44,967 nucleotides of DNA from Clostridiales bacterium (GCA_012517905.1 JAAYUE010000007.1:1-44967), one strand, 5' to 3'; positions 1 to 8,414 are shown, numbered from the stretch's first letter. Numbers and translations are program-made. The notes: generated by a model from the letters alone, not told the origin.

Positions 1-1
1 C

Positions 2-1321
2 TTACTCGTCCAGTTCAAAATAGGTGTAGCCACGGTCCTCATGGCAGTCTTTGCCGCGCCGCGCCATACTGCTCGCATCGTCATGCGCCACCGCCCTGCC
101 GCGCAGAGCCGCGATGGCGGCGCCGGCGCGTCCCTGCCGGTAAATCCGCTTCAGCGCGGACGCGATATATGCGTAATCAAATTTCTCTTCGGCGCTATTT
201 GATGAAATGATGTCGATCATGGCCTCGATCGTTCTATCGTCCAGTTTTTGCACCCAGCTCTCGTCCAACTCGTCCAACCGGGCGCAGACTGCGCGCGTGC
301 AGTAGTGTTTCGGGCGCAGGGTGATCATATCCAAAAGATACGCCGAATCGGTCCATTGCCGCAGCTCCTCGGTCGATTGCTTCCCATTGAATGGCGAACG
401 TACCAGACGCAGGCGCTGGTTTGCCGCGTCCGATAAGCGCTTGATCGCTTCGTGGCAAAGGCAGCCCGCGTGCTCGGACAAGAACACGTTCTTTGGAAAA
501 CGCGTTACACCTTCGTGGAGCACGATCCCCACATAGCCCTCTTCGCCGGTCAGCCGGCTTTCGGCTTCCCGCCGGACGGATTCCGGCCCGCAGAGGGCGA
601 GAATGGCCAGCCGGCGCTCGTCCGCTGCATCGCGAATATCCACGAGCCCGGCGCAGGCGGTGCAAACCTCTTTGTCCAGCGTCTGCCCCATGATCTCTGA
701 TGCGAGCGTCTTGTCCGCCAAAGACCGGATGGCGATTACGCATGCCGTCGGGTCTTCGGTGGAGCGCGCCAGCGCGAAGGCGGCGGTCGGGTCCCTCATG
801 GCCGCCGCGATGTGTGCGCGTTCAATCTGGGACCGCGCTTTCGCAAGCAATTCCTGCAGGATGCTCTGATCCGTGATGCAGGCAAGCGCATCCAGCTTAA
901 TTCCCGGATTCCTCTCATACAAAAAGACAAGGTAGCTTTGATCTCCAATCAATGAGACGGCGCGGCGCGCGGTGTCGGGTTTATCGTGCAAAGCGACGCT
1001 TTTCAGGCAATCCTGCAGCAGCTTGTCGCGCAGGACGGCGTCGCGATCCATGGTCTCAAGCATGGGCCACGCACTGCTCAGCGGTTCTATTTGAAACAAC
1101 CTTGACAGCGCGCATTGTTTATCTTCCCATCGGGGCGCGACGCGGATCAAATGCATCAGATCATTTGCGGTCTCCAGCCGGTCGATGGCCGCCGCGCGCA
1201 CCGAAGCAAGCGGCGCCTCCCGCGCGGCCGCGTACAATTCGCGGCCGTCTTTGATTCTGCGCACGCTTTTTATCGCGTTCGTTTCATTTTGTGACTTCCA
1301 TCCCGGCGCAAAAAAACTCAT
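2..1321 (-). CDS. HEAT-like repeat protein, paralog A
   Basis: A 439-residue protein without signal peptide or membrane segment, so probably cytoplasmic. It is built from helical repeats with units such as 'ACITDQSILQELL' and 'IRSLADKTLASEI', the HEAT-like pattern also found in two other proteins of this island. HEAT solenoids bind proteins; no catalytic site is visible. The start at 1321 is chosen because AAGGA lies 7-10 bases upstream and because it aligns with the M-x-x-(F/I)-x2-(A/G)-W starts of the paralogs; an in-frame ATG lies three codons earlier but sits directly on the Shine-Dalgarno. The C-terminus ends in a distinct Asp/His-rich tail (about residues 410-439). It is the last island gene visible and follows the TM-zinc protein by 79 bases. 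The repeat family is clear; the role is unknown. Confidence 0.8.
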   Translation of the reverse strand: MSFFAPGWKSQNETNAIKSVRRIKDGRELYAAAREAPLASVRAAAIDRLETANDLMHLIRVAPRWEDKQCALSRLFQIEPLSSAWPMLETMDRDAVLRDKLLQDCLKSVALHDKPDTARRAVSLIGDQSYLVFLYERNPGIKLDALACITDQSILQELLAKARSQIERAHIAAAMRDPTAAFALARSTEDPTACVIAIRSLADKTLASEIMGQTLDKEVCTACAGLVDIRDAADERRLAILALCGPESVRREAESRLTGEEGYVGIVLHEGVTRFPKNVFLSEHAGCLCHEAIKRLSDAANQRLRLVRSPFNGKQSTEELRQWTDSAYLLDMITLRPKHYCTRAVCARLDELDESWVQKLDDRTIEAMIDIISSNSAEEKFDYAYIASALKRIYRQGRAGAAIAALRGRAVAHDDASSMARRGKDCHEDRGYTYFELDE

Positions 1322-1400
1322 AAGCTTCATCCTTTTCCTGAGCGGTCTGCAGCGTATTGACGTTCTGTGTCTTACGCGTTTTTTATCTTCGGCAGAACGG

Positions 1401-1910
1401 TTACGGCTCTGTCGTACGGACCGCTCCGCATTTCCTGCAGCGATCCTCATAGACGGAGTCCCGTGAACAGAGTTCTCCCGTCTCCGGCATGCACATGCCC
1501 CAGTCGCCGGGACCCGCTTTCTTCGGGCAGGTATCGCAGCCGCCCTCGAGACAGACGCGCTTCCAATCGTGTCCCTCATCCCGCTTTTTTCCGCAGCGCA
1601 AGCATATGCAGCCGTCCCAGATATGGCCTTTTTCGCAGCACTCCTGTCTCAGCAAAGCCAAAGCAGCGTTCTTTTTCCTGCGCCTGACGCCCTTTGCGAT
1701 GCCGTAACCAATCACAAAGAGGGCGTCGAATCCGGTAATCAGCGCGCTGACGCGCCATATCCAGTGCAGCGTGGTCACTTGCGTATCGCCCCCGGCCATG
1801 TAAATCAGGCCGGAGATACAGATGACAGGACTGATGATCGCGATGAAGCGAAGAATCGTCTCTCCCGTGGCCGAGACCTCGTCCCAGATCCGTTTCAGGC
1901 CATTCCACAT
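1401..1910 (-). CDS. Two-TM protein with C-terminal Cys/His zinc module
   Basis: A 169-residue protein with two membrane segments (about residues 20-40 and 52-72) followed by a basic R-R-R-K-K stretch and a cytoplasmic tail. The tail has one unit of the H-x-W..C-x-C-x2-C-G module seen in tandem in the neighbouring genes (GHIWDGCICLRCGKKRDEGH), then further Cys pairs ending in C-R-K-C-G, so it probably binds one or two zinc ions. GGGAGG lies about 9 bases before the chosen ATG. Transcribed after the tandem-module gene (113-base gap). Membrane tether for the same module is an inference; the function is unknown. Confidence 0.75.
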   Translation of the reverse strand: MWNGLKRIWDEVSATGETILRFIAIISPVICISGLIYMAGGDTQVTTLHWIWRVSALITGFDALFVIGYGIAKGVRRRKKNAALALLRQECCEKGHIWDGCICLRCGKKRDEGHDWKRVCLEGGCDTCPKKAGPGDWGMCMPETGELCSRDSVYEDRCRKCGAVRTTEP

Positions 1911-2023
1911 AGCATATAACCTCCCGACATCATTTTCCGGGCAGCGCGGGGGCCCTTTGCCCGGCCTCGTCTGCTCCCGTCATAAGAAGTTGACCCCCGA
2001 TATGGTCGCATCCGGCGCAGTAT

Positions 2024-2497
2024 CTAGCTTTCGTCCTGTTCTTTGCCGCATACGGTGCAGTAGACCCGTCTCGGCTTTGCACAATCGCAGGCCTCTCCAT
2101 GATAGTCCGGGTCGCCGTAGTTCGGATCACCATAGCTCAAAGAATGTCCCAGATATCCTGTGCCGCCGCAGCGCTCGCATACCTCAACGATCCATTGATG
2201 GCCCTCGTCTCTGGTTTCTCCGCATCGACGGCATTGGCAGCCTTCCCAGTCATGCTCCTGATTCCGCGCTTTTCCGCACCGGCGGCACCTGCAGCCGTCC
2301 CAGTCGTGTTCTTCGTTCCGCGTTTTCCCGCACCGGCGGCATTTACAGCCTTCCCAGTCGTGTTCCTCATTCCGCGTTTTTCCGCACCGGCGGCATTTGC
2401 AGCCGTCCCAGTCGTGTTCTTCATCCCGTGCTTTTCCGCATCGGCGGCATTTACAGCCTTCCCAACTATGGAAGCCGAATAAACAAAACCGCTTCAT
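2024..2497 (-). CDS. Tandem Cys/His zinc-module protein (five 18-residue repeats)
   Basis: A 157-residue protein made almost wholly of metal-binding motifs. Residues 10-99 are five near-identical 18-residue modules, each H-x-W-x-G-C-x-C-x2-C-G-K-x-R-x2-E-x, so every unit offers three Cys and one His. A tail follows with C-x2-C-G-G-x-G, C-D-C and C-x2-C-G, resembling a DnaJ-type or rubredoxin-like knuckle. No signal peptide. An upstream in-frame ATG exists, but the start at 2497 is preceded by GGGAGG at ideal distance. The gene follows the HTH gene by 67 bases. No known enzyme domain; a scaffold or nucleic-acid/protein-binding zinc array is the plain inference. Confidence 0.8.
   Translation of the reverse strand: MKRFCLFGFHSWEGCKCRRCGKARDEEHDWDGCKCRRCGKTRNEEHDWEGCKCRRCGKTRNEEHDWDGCRCRRCGKARNQEHDWEGCQCRRCGETRDEGHQWIVEVCERCGGTGYLGHSLSYGDPNYGDPDYHGEACDCAKPRRVYCTVCGKEQDES
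2201..2470 (-). repeat. Five 54-bp coding tandem repeats (zinc modules)
   Basis: Five direct 54-bp units in the reading frame of the zinc-module protein, each coding H-x-W-x-G-C-x-C-x2-C-G-K-x-R-x2-E. The bases are almost as conserved as the residues, which points to recent duplication or gene conversion and makes copy-number change likely. Confidence 0.8.
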
Positions 2498-2564
2498 GTA
2501 CTTTCCTCCCGAATATAACCACAAGCAACGACTGTTCGCCCTCTACATACGGCGTGCAGTGCGT

Positions 2565-2996
2565 TCACTCTCCGAATAAGGGCTGTAATCCAAAATCGAC
2601 CAGCAAGCTTTGCGTCTCGGTAACCCCCATGTTCTGCGTGATACAATAAATGATCACAGCATCGCGTTTCAGCCTGGGGTAAAGAAAGGGTTCCCGCGCT
2701 ATTTTCAGCAATTGCTGCGTTTCCTCCACATTCAACCCGAAACCGAAGGCAAGCTGTATCACCTTGTCCCGCGAAGGCTTTCTTCTTCCGCCAAAGAGCT
2801 GATGCCCATATGCCCGGTCGAGACCCGCCCGCTCGATCACATGCTCGGCGATTTCGCCTCTGCTCTGACAAAGCTGTCGCAGATACTCATGAAACGGAGG
2901 GGGTTGCGGGATCATTTCATCTCCGAAAAAATCCTTCAGATTTGTGACCATAGGAATCTTTGCAAGCAATTCGTCCGTTGTCATCCTCTTTTTCAT
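2565..2996 (-). CDS. Small HTH regulator (kinase-associated type), copy 1
   Basis: A 143-residue cytoplasmic protein with an atypical XRE-like helix-turn-helix in its middle (about residues 45-90, around RAGLDRAYGHQLFGGRRKPS). It is clearly paralogous to the HTH protein at 17673-18125, sharing the R-A-G-(L/I)-x-R-A-(Y/F)-G-H-Q-(L/I)-F motif, the L-A-F-G-F core and the Y-P-R-(L/I)-K-R-D-A-x-I segment. In Clostridia such proteins commonly sit directly before a Hanks-type Ser/Thr kinase. Here no kinase follows: downstream is the zinc-module protein, and upstream a 58-residue protein overlaps its start by four bases (ATGA). AGAAGG precedes the ATG by seven bases. Probably a regulator or kinase partner; the target is unknown. 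Confidence 0.75.
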   Translation of the reverse strand: MKKRMTTDELLAKIPMVTNLKDFFGDEMIPQPPPFHEYLRQLCQSRGEIAEHVIERAGLDRAYGHQLFGGRRKPSRDKVIQLAFGFGLNVEETQQLLKIAREPFLYPRLKRDAVIIYCITQNMGVTETQSLLVDFGLQPLFGE

Positions 2997-3169
2997 GCTT
3001 GCGCCTTCTCATCCGCGCCCCGGCTGTCCGAACCGGCCGGGCTCCTGTCGATCCGGGAGACGCATTCGCCGCGATAGCATACCTCGTAGCCATCATCGGA
3101 AAGGATATTCCCAAAATCGCCTATTTCCTCAGAGGAATATTCTTTCAGAGCCGGCGGAAATAAATCCAT
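2993..3169 (-). CDS. Small acidic protein of unknown function
   Basis: A 58-codon frame with natural-looking composition: an acidic helical N-terminal part (PPALKEYSSEEIGDFGNILS) and a polar C-terminus. GGAGG lies eight bases before the ATG at 3169 (another ATG two codons earlier is too close to it). Its TGA overlaps the ATG of the HTH gene (ATGA), a sign of translational coupling. No homologous family is recognised; it may be a regulatory partner of the HTH protein or a truncated remnant. Confidence 0.5.
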   Translation of the reverse strand: MDLFPPALKEYSSEEIGDFGNILSDDGYEVCYRGECVSRIDRSPAGSDSRGADEKAQA

Positions 3170-3332
3170 AGCCATTGCCTCCGTTCGTCCAACACGACTG
3201 TGCCGTTTCCACTAAACCCATGCCGTCTCTGGGTCTGCCGCAAACCGTAAGCGAGGCCCCCCATACTCTCATATGGAACAGTAATGATTTCGAGGGTTTT
3301 TCAATCCGGTCCGAGCGGACCTATGCCGGGGC

Positions 3333-4961
3333 TTATTCCCCGGCGGGCACTTTGCACAGCTCGTCCAGACTGATCCCAAACGTTTCCTCAACATAGTTTG
3401 TCATCAGCTCCACGGAATGCAGGTAGATATCCTCGATTGCCGAGTCGTCATAGGCGGTTATGAAGTATTGCTCGACCGTTATCGTATCGTCGCTGCACCA
3501 GGTGTCGACATGTTCATGCGTGTCGACAAAGTAGTCGAATTTCGCACCGCCGCCATTGTTGTCGTCCAAGCCGACAGAGAATTTTTTCTCGCCGCTGTCA
3601 TAGATCACTACGATCCGGCATTCGTCGCTCAGCGGGGTAAAAAACCTTGCGTCGCCGCCTTCGTCCCAATTGCCCCATTCGGGATTATGGATTCCAATGT
3701 TGTAATACCGGGGTTCGTGCTGTTCATAGAGATATTCCGCGTTCTCTCTGTTTTCCATAAACCCCATCGCAATCAGCGACGATGTATCCGGCGTTTTCGT
3801 TTCCATCGGCAACGCATAGAGCTCGTCGGCGGTCATGTCAAAGGACTCCATGATCGTGTCGTTAAACGCGGATATCGGCGCGCCCAACGCATCGCCGTTA
3901 TTGTCTGGCATCATCGCGTTGATAGCGGCAATCATTTCGTCCATCGTTCCGTTACGAAACTCGTGCGTGTTGTCCTGCGCGTTCCAGATATACTGCCAGA
4001 TCGATTGCCCGTTTTGATTCAGCGTAACCGTGTACCTTTGCGCAGCGGGATAATACTGAATGGAGAAAAACGGGTCGCTTTGATCGTTCAGATTCAGCTG
4101 TATAACGTTTTGTCTGTCCTCGGGATCCATAGCGCCCCATTCCTCGTGGTTGATCGTGATGCTCATGGCCTCCGTTTTATAGCCGACGATCGACATGTCA
4201 CCCAGCGGCGCAAAGCCAAGCTCGGCAAGCGAAGCGATCATGGTAAAGTCGCATTCCACAAGGTTTGGATAGATTTCTATCAGCGGCGAAAAGTCGGTGA
4301 TCGGGCAGTTTTCAAGGGAAAGGTATCTGAGGCTCGTCAGCGCGGAGAGCGGCGAAACGTCGCTGAGCTGCGTATTGGTGAGGGTCAGCCGCTGCAGTCC
4401 GGTCAGCCCGGACAACTCGCTGAGGTCCGTGATCGTGGAGTAATCCAGCATGACTTCTCTCAGGTTCTCCAAATTTTCAAGCGGGCTGTAATCGTCCGCC
4501 ACGCAATTAAACAGCGCGAGCCGGCTCAGCTGCGTCAATCCGGACAGCGGCGATAGATCCGCCACCGGGTTGCCGCCCAGAGTCAGTGAAGTCAGCTTGC
4601 TCAATCCCGCTAAGGGCGAGATGTCGGAGACGGCGTGGAAGGACAGATCCAGGCTCTCCAGATTTTTGAAATTTTCCAGCCCGCTGATATCCTTTATCTG
4701 CGTTTCTTCGGGAATTTGCTGCTGCCACTCGATTCCGAGGTTCAGCTCCGTCACCGCTTCGGCCTCGGCCACCGAGATGTCGCCCTCCGGCTTGTTCATC
4801 GCCTTTCGCACCAGCTCCTCCAGCACCGGGTCGGAAAACGCCACCGCGGCAGGTGCTTCCGTATCCGAGGGCGATGGCGTTGGCACCGCGGCGGGCGCTC
4901 CGCAGGCCGCGAAAGTCAGCGCCAACAGAATTGCCAGAAAAACGAACAACATCCTTTTCAT
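3333..4961 (-). CDS. Leucine-rich-repeat lipoprotein
   Basis: A 542-residue surface lipoprotein. A short basic N-terminus and hydrophobic stretch end in the lipobox F-A-A-C (Cys about 19), then comes a Pro/Ser/Thr linker. Residues about 80-260 hold internalin-like 21-22-residue LRRs with the motif D(I/L)SPL..L(T/S)..L..L.L. The C-terminal half looks like two diverged copies of one domain, each starting near a G-F motif and containing E-W-G and an aromatic beta-strand pattern. GGAGG lies eight bases before the chosen ATG. The LRRs resemble the outer domain of the kinase at 16070-17695, so both may bind the same sort of ligand. The frame stays open for 58 more codons upstream (see the finding). 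Confidence 0.85.
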   Translation of the reverse strand: MKRMLFVFLAILLALTFAACGAPAAVPTPSPSDTEAPAAVAFSDPVLEELVRKAMNKPEGDISVAEAEAVTELNLGIEWQQQIPEETQIKDISGLENFKNLESLDLSFHAVSDISPLAGLSKLTSLTLGGNPVADLSPLSGLTQLSRLALFNCVADDYSPLENLENLREVMLDYSTITDLSELSGLTGLQRLTLTNTQLSDVSPLSALTSLRYLSLENCPITDFSPLIEIYPNLVECDFTMIASLAELGFAPLGDMSIVGYKTEAMSITINHEEWGAMDPEDRQNVIQLNLNDQSDPFFSIQYYPAAQRYTVTLNQNGQSIWQYIWNAQDNTHEFRNGTMDEMIAAINAMMPDNNGDALGAPISAFNDTIMESFDMTADELYALPMETKTPDTSSLIAMGFMENRENAEYLYEQHEPRYYNIGIHNPEWGNWDEGGDARFFTPLSDECRIVVIYDSGEKKFSVGLDDNNGGGAKFDYFVDTHEHVDTWCSDDTITVEQYFITAYDDSAIEDIYLHSVELMTNYVEETFGISLDELCKVPAGE

Positions 4962-5131
4962 TTTGAAATCCTCCTGAATGCAGTCAGTATTGTACAGTAA
5001 AGCCTGTATTCCGCGCTCTTGCCCATTGATATGCGCTTCATCCGAGTCGCAGGAAAAGTTCTCCATCTCTGTTTCGATGAACCTGACGATCCTCTCAAGA
5101 ACCTGCTCGACAAGCAGTTTTTGTATGCCGA

Positions 5132-6028
5132 TCATTCCATTTCCGAAAAGTATGGCTCGACATAGTCCTCGAAGGAAGCAAAATCGTTCGTTTTTTCAAC
5201 CATGATACGGGATTCTCCCGTCAAAAGATCGTAAATCGTTATTGTATAGAACTGATCGTAAGAGTCCGCTACCTTTGCTCCCGTTTTGGGATCATACCAA
5301 TATCCTTGATAATCCTTACCCGCCGATTCGCATAGAATAATATAGCGCACGTCCTCCGCTCTTTTTGCCACGAACCCATCCGGAACAACGCGGTCGAACC
5401 AATCGTCCACCTCGCCGCTGGATATATCCAACCAAATCGCCTTGCCGGACCCGTTATACTCCGGCAGCAATACGAAGTTTTTATCGGCTGCATACTGTCC
5501 GTAAGCTTGTAAAAAGGACTCTTCCTGATAGGTATTATACATGGATACATATCTCGGAGCTATTCCCTTATGCTGCTTATTCCGCCAGATACTCCCCGCC
5601 TCTTCGATATACTGGTACTTCTCGTCACTGTACACATAAATCAACCGCACCGTTCCGTCGGTCTGTGTAAGCCTGCACGCAATGCTGTTTTCTCTGGTCG
5701 GCATTTGGCTTTCTTTCCTGATCTTTTCATAGTCTTCCGCATCAATATAAGTCCAATCCGGAAAAGCCGATTGCCAGCCATACAGTTTTTTATCCAGCGG
5801 TACCTCCCGGCTGACGGCGCTATCCTTTTCAAATTCCTGAAGCGTGATGCTCTGCAGCTCCGAATACACAGGCATTTCCAGCGTTTCTTTATCCGCACAT
5901 CCGCTCGCAAAAAGCGGAAGCGCCAGCATACACAGGAGCGCTGTGATCAAGCCCTTTCCTTTGTTTACACAGGCTTTCCTTGCCTTCTGGTTGTCGTTGC
6001 CCGCCCATGCCGGTGTAAAACGTCTCAT
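5132..6028 (-). CDS. Predicted lipoprotein of unknown function
   Basis: A 298-residue protein with a long basic N-region (about 24 residues), a hydrophobic segment and a lipobox F-A-S-G-C, so it should be lipid-anchored outside the membrane. The mature part is rich in Tyr, Asp and Glu, with several beta-strand-like stretches such as RLIYVYSDEKYQYIEE and FYTITIYDLLTGESRIMVEK. GGAGGG precedes the ATG by seven bases. It lies 21 bases after the TM-beta protein at 6050-6544, one of the closest spacings in the island, so the two are probably co-translated. No family recognised. Confidence 0.75.
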   Translation of the reverse strand: MRRFTPAWAGNDNQKARKACVNKGKGLITALLCMLALPLFASGCADKETLEMPVYSELQSITLQEFEKDSAVSREVPLDKKLYGWQSAFPDWTYIDAEDYEKIRKESQMPTRENSIACRLTQTDGTVRLIYVYSDEKYQYIEEAGSIWRNKQHKGIAPRYVSMYNTYQEESFLQAYGQYAADKNFVLLPEYNGSGKAIWLDISSGEVDDWFDRVVPDGFVAKRAEDVRYIILCESAGKDYQGYWYDPKTGAKVADSYDQFYTITIYDLLTGESRIMVEKTNDFASFEDYVEPYFSEME

Positions 6029-6049
6029 TTTGATCCCTCCGTAGAAAAT

Positions 6050-6544
6050 TCAATTCCACCGCACCGTTTTTACCTGAAACACGCCGCCTCTGACATGCAG
6101 TTCTCCAAAAGCGGCGTCGTTTGCTTCAAACGCATAGCGGACATACTTTGAGCCGACCGTATTCGTTTGCAGAATGTTGTATCGCTGCGTAAGCAAAATT
6201 TCCGCCGAAGCGCCGTTTTGCAGGCTGCAAACCTGTTGCCCGTTCAGGGTGATGATCGTCGGCACAAGGGCGCCTGCCACGCTGCTGTCGCGAACGATGG
6301 TCAATCGCGCCGGAACGGACAACGGGGAATTGGATTCCGGTACGGTTGGCAGCGGCGCTTTGGGTTTGATGTGCTTCGGCAGGACGAAATACGCCGCAAT
6401 GTAAAGTACAAAAATCAGCAATCCGCCGATCATATTGCCCGCAATTTCACCGTCGGTCGCCAGCATCAGGCCGGCCGCTATCACCCCGAAGATACTGAAG
6501 AGCAGAAACATGGACCACACCGGCCCGCGCATGAATTTTTTCAT
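6050..6544 (-). CDS. Two-TM protein with C-terminal beta domain, copy 1
   Basis: A 164-residue protein with two membrane segments (about residues 10-30 and 38-55), a Pro-rich linker, and a beta-rich domain of about 85 residues containing ITLNGQQVCSLQNGASAEI. That layout, with an LNG turn followed by 'V-x-S-L-x-N-G', resembles DUF2846/PEGA-type small beta-sandwiches; I assign this only by pattern. The protein at 6664-7227 has the same architecture and is probably a distant paralog. AGAGAGG stands eight to nine bases before the ATG. Confidence 0.7.
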   Translation of the reverse strand: MKKFMRGPVWSMFLLFSIFGVIAAGLMLATDGEIAGNMIGGLLIFVLYIAAYFVLPKHIKPKAPLPTVPESNSPLSVPARLTIVRDSSVAGALVPTIITLNGQQVCSLQNGASAEILLTQRYNILQTNTVGSKYVRYAFEANDAAFGELHVRGGVFQVKTVRWN

Positions 6545-6663
6545 AAGACGATCCTCTCTGATTGTTTCGCATTTGTTTTCTGAAGCGAATATCTCAATAC
6601 GTCATTCGGACCCGAGTGATTCCATGGCGAAGATTTCCGTTTCCCCAAATCTGCGGCGGATCG

Positions 6664-7227
6664 TTACTCCGCGCCGGGGAGCGCAGCGATGATTCCTTCC
6701 GCCAGACCTGTGTTCGGCACGACCTTGACGACTGCGGACTGCATCCCGATGCCAATCTTGAGTTCGCCGGTCCCTGCGGCGTCGACAACGTGGAAGAAAC
6801 AGATTCCCTCATATTGCTCCGATATATTGACGACGTTGTTTTTCTTTGTCACCTGAAAGGCGAGCGGCGCATCCGGCGCAACGCTTCCGACGTCCACGCC
6901 GTTGAGCGATACCCTGCTCGACTGGTCGCTTCTGGAGCAGGTAATCGACACCTGTTTCGGCACCTCCAAGGTCTCCTGCGCATCAAGATTTTCAATGAAG
7001 CGCGCTTTTTCCTGCGGTCTGTCCGTCGGATAAATCTTTTTGACCGGTACTCCGTGTCCGTCGTCTTTCTTCTTGCTCTGGGACAGATGCACAAAAGCTA
7101 AAACGACCGAAAACAATCCGAAGACGATCAGGCCATAAAACAGGACATATCTGCTTGACACGGAGAGCACGACGCCCAGTATCGTAAGGGCGACGCCGAT
7201 CAACAGTTCCCGCATAAACTTTGACAT
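6664..7227 (-). CDS. Two-TM protein with C-terminal beta domain, copy 2
   Basis: A 187-residue protein with two TM helices (about residues 8-26 and 30-48), a charged linker (SKKKDDGHGVPVKK), and a beta-rich domain with VSLNGVDVGSVAPDAPLAF, matching the LNG-x2-V pattern of its neighbour at 6050-6544. With only two helices and a basic loop following, the domain is most likely cytoplasmic. AAAGGA is somewhat distant (about 11 bases) from the ATG, but no better start is present. Function unknown. Confidence 0.7.
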   Translation of the reverse strand: MSKFMRELLIGVALTILGVVLSVSSRYVLFYGLIVFGLFSVVLAFVHLSQSKKKDDGHGVPVKKIYPTDRPQEKARFIENLDAQETLEVPKQVSITCSRSDQSSRVSLNGVDVGSVAPDAPLAFQVTKKNNVVNISEQYEGICFFHVVDAAGTGELKIGIGMQSAVVKVVPNTGLAEGIIAALPGAE

Positions 7228-7331
7228 GATTCAAAAATCCTTTCCAATTACAATTTCGATGGTATTTCTGGAACGGTGATACCGCCGGATCGTCATCTTG
7301 ATACGAATCGGTTCTGCAAACGCAGTGATTT

Positions 7332-8414
7332 TTAAATTTCGTTTCCATTACAAAATATCCGATTATCAAGATATTCATTGCCATCGCCATCTATCAGCTC
7401 TATGATTTCCAGCTTAATGCCAAACCGTTCCTGTCCGTCACTTAGCTGCAGTATTTGGCAAAGGTAGTCAAAATAGCCCTTTCGGTTCGAATAATTCGGG
7501 ATCAGCAGCAGTTTCCTCGTAATCGCATCCACAATTCTTTGCCCGGTTTCGTTGTCAAGCGGGGTTCTCGATAAGATGGCTTGTGCCGCTCGCATGCTCA
7601 GCAACGCCGTCCTGCTTTCATCGAAAATGTATGGCAACAGCTCATCCGTATGTTTTAGTTTCTGGGCGGCGTAATTCCGCGCATCAGTGTCCGCATCAGA
7701 CAAAACGACTTGCATCAACGCTTCCTGCGAATACAGCCTTCTTACCGCCCGGCAAGTGGTTTCACGCGTCTCAACACGGTCCATAACAACATGAAGCAAG
7801 AAGTCCTGATTCTTGATCCGGTCAATCGCGTCTATTCTCACGGGCCAGTCATGCGACTTGTTAGACGCAATCTGAATGAATACTGTTTCCGGTATCTTTT
7901 CCAGATCGATCCATTTTCTTATCTTTCCGGCCAGTAAACCGTCTGTAACATCGATCAATAAATCGTGCAAGATTTCCTGTTTGACATCCTTTATCTTCAT
8001 CAGTTTCTCCAGAGCCTCGATGCGGACATCGTATGAAAATAAATAACGGGTCAATCTTAATTTCACAATATTCGCAAGCGCCGTCTGATCATTGATTTTC
8101 TCCAAGGCGGCTCTGCAAATCTGCTCAAATTCTTTATATATCGCAATCAGTTCATATAAAGTCGTTTCATGATCTGTTTGATCGATGAAATCCAGCACCA
8201 GCGCTTGCGACCACGCCTGGATTCCGTTACTATTCAGGAGCAAATCCTTCTTCACCGCCAAATTGTCAATCTTAAGAAACGCCGCTTTCACAACGTCCAC
8301 ATGCTTACTCGTTAAAACAATCTGCGCCAGCAACGTTTGATCTGTGATTTTCGCAATCGCTTTCATTCGGCTGTCCGGGTTCTTATTTTCCCATGCTTGT
8401 TTGAACAGTCCCAT
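7332..8414 (-). CDS. HEAT-like repeat protein, paralog B
   Basis: A 360-residue helical-repeat protein, cytoplasmic by sequence. It starts with the family signature M-G-L-F-K-Q-A-W and then repeats units of about 22-26 residues of the kind 'AIAKITDQTLLAQIVLTS', 'KINDQTALANIVK' and 'RIKNQDFLLHVVMD'. These match paralogs A and C. A perfect GGAGGTGAT precedes the ATG. The C-terminal 60 residues leave the repeat pattern (IGNEYLD-type acidic tail) and differ from both paralogs, so the repeats are shared and the tails specialised. A protein-binding scaffold is inferred. Confidence 0.8.
   Translation of the reverse strand: MGLFKQAWENKNPDSRMKAIAKITDQTLLAQIVLTSKHVDVVKAAFLKIDNLAVKKDLLLNSNGIQAWSQALVLDFIDQTDHETTLYELIAIYKEFEQICRAALEKINDQTALANIVKLRLTRYLFSYDVRIEALEKLMKIKDVKQEILHDLLIDVTDGLLAGKIRKWIDLEKIPETVFIQIASNKSHDWPVRIDAIDRIKNQDFLLHVVMDRVETRETTCRAVRRLYSQEALMQVVLSDADTDARNYAAQKLKHTDELLPYIFDESRTALLSMRAAQAILSRTPLDNETGQRIVDAITRKLLLIPNYSNRKGYFDYLCQILQLSDGQERFGIKLEIIELIDGDGNEYLDNRIFCNGNEI

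Noticed and set aside
2201..2470. Possible CRISPR-like array because of regular 54-bp repetition
   Set aside because: The repeats are contiguous, lack spacers, and are in frame coding for Cys/His modules.
3310..3324. GGTCC/GGACC hairpin as terminator of the LRR lipoprotein gene
   Set aside because: Five to six base pairs only, and followed on the minus strand by GGATTGAAAAA rather than a T-tract.
3417..4556. 379-codon plus-strand frame across the LRR lipoprotein
   Set aside because: Shadow of the LRR repeats; Val/Arg/His-rich without domain.
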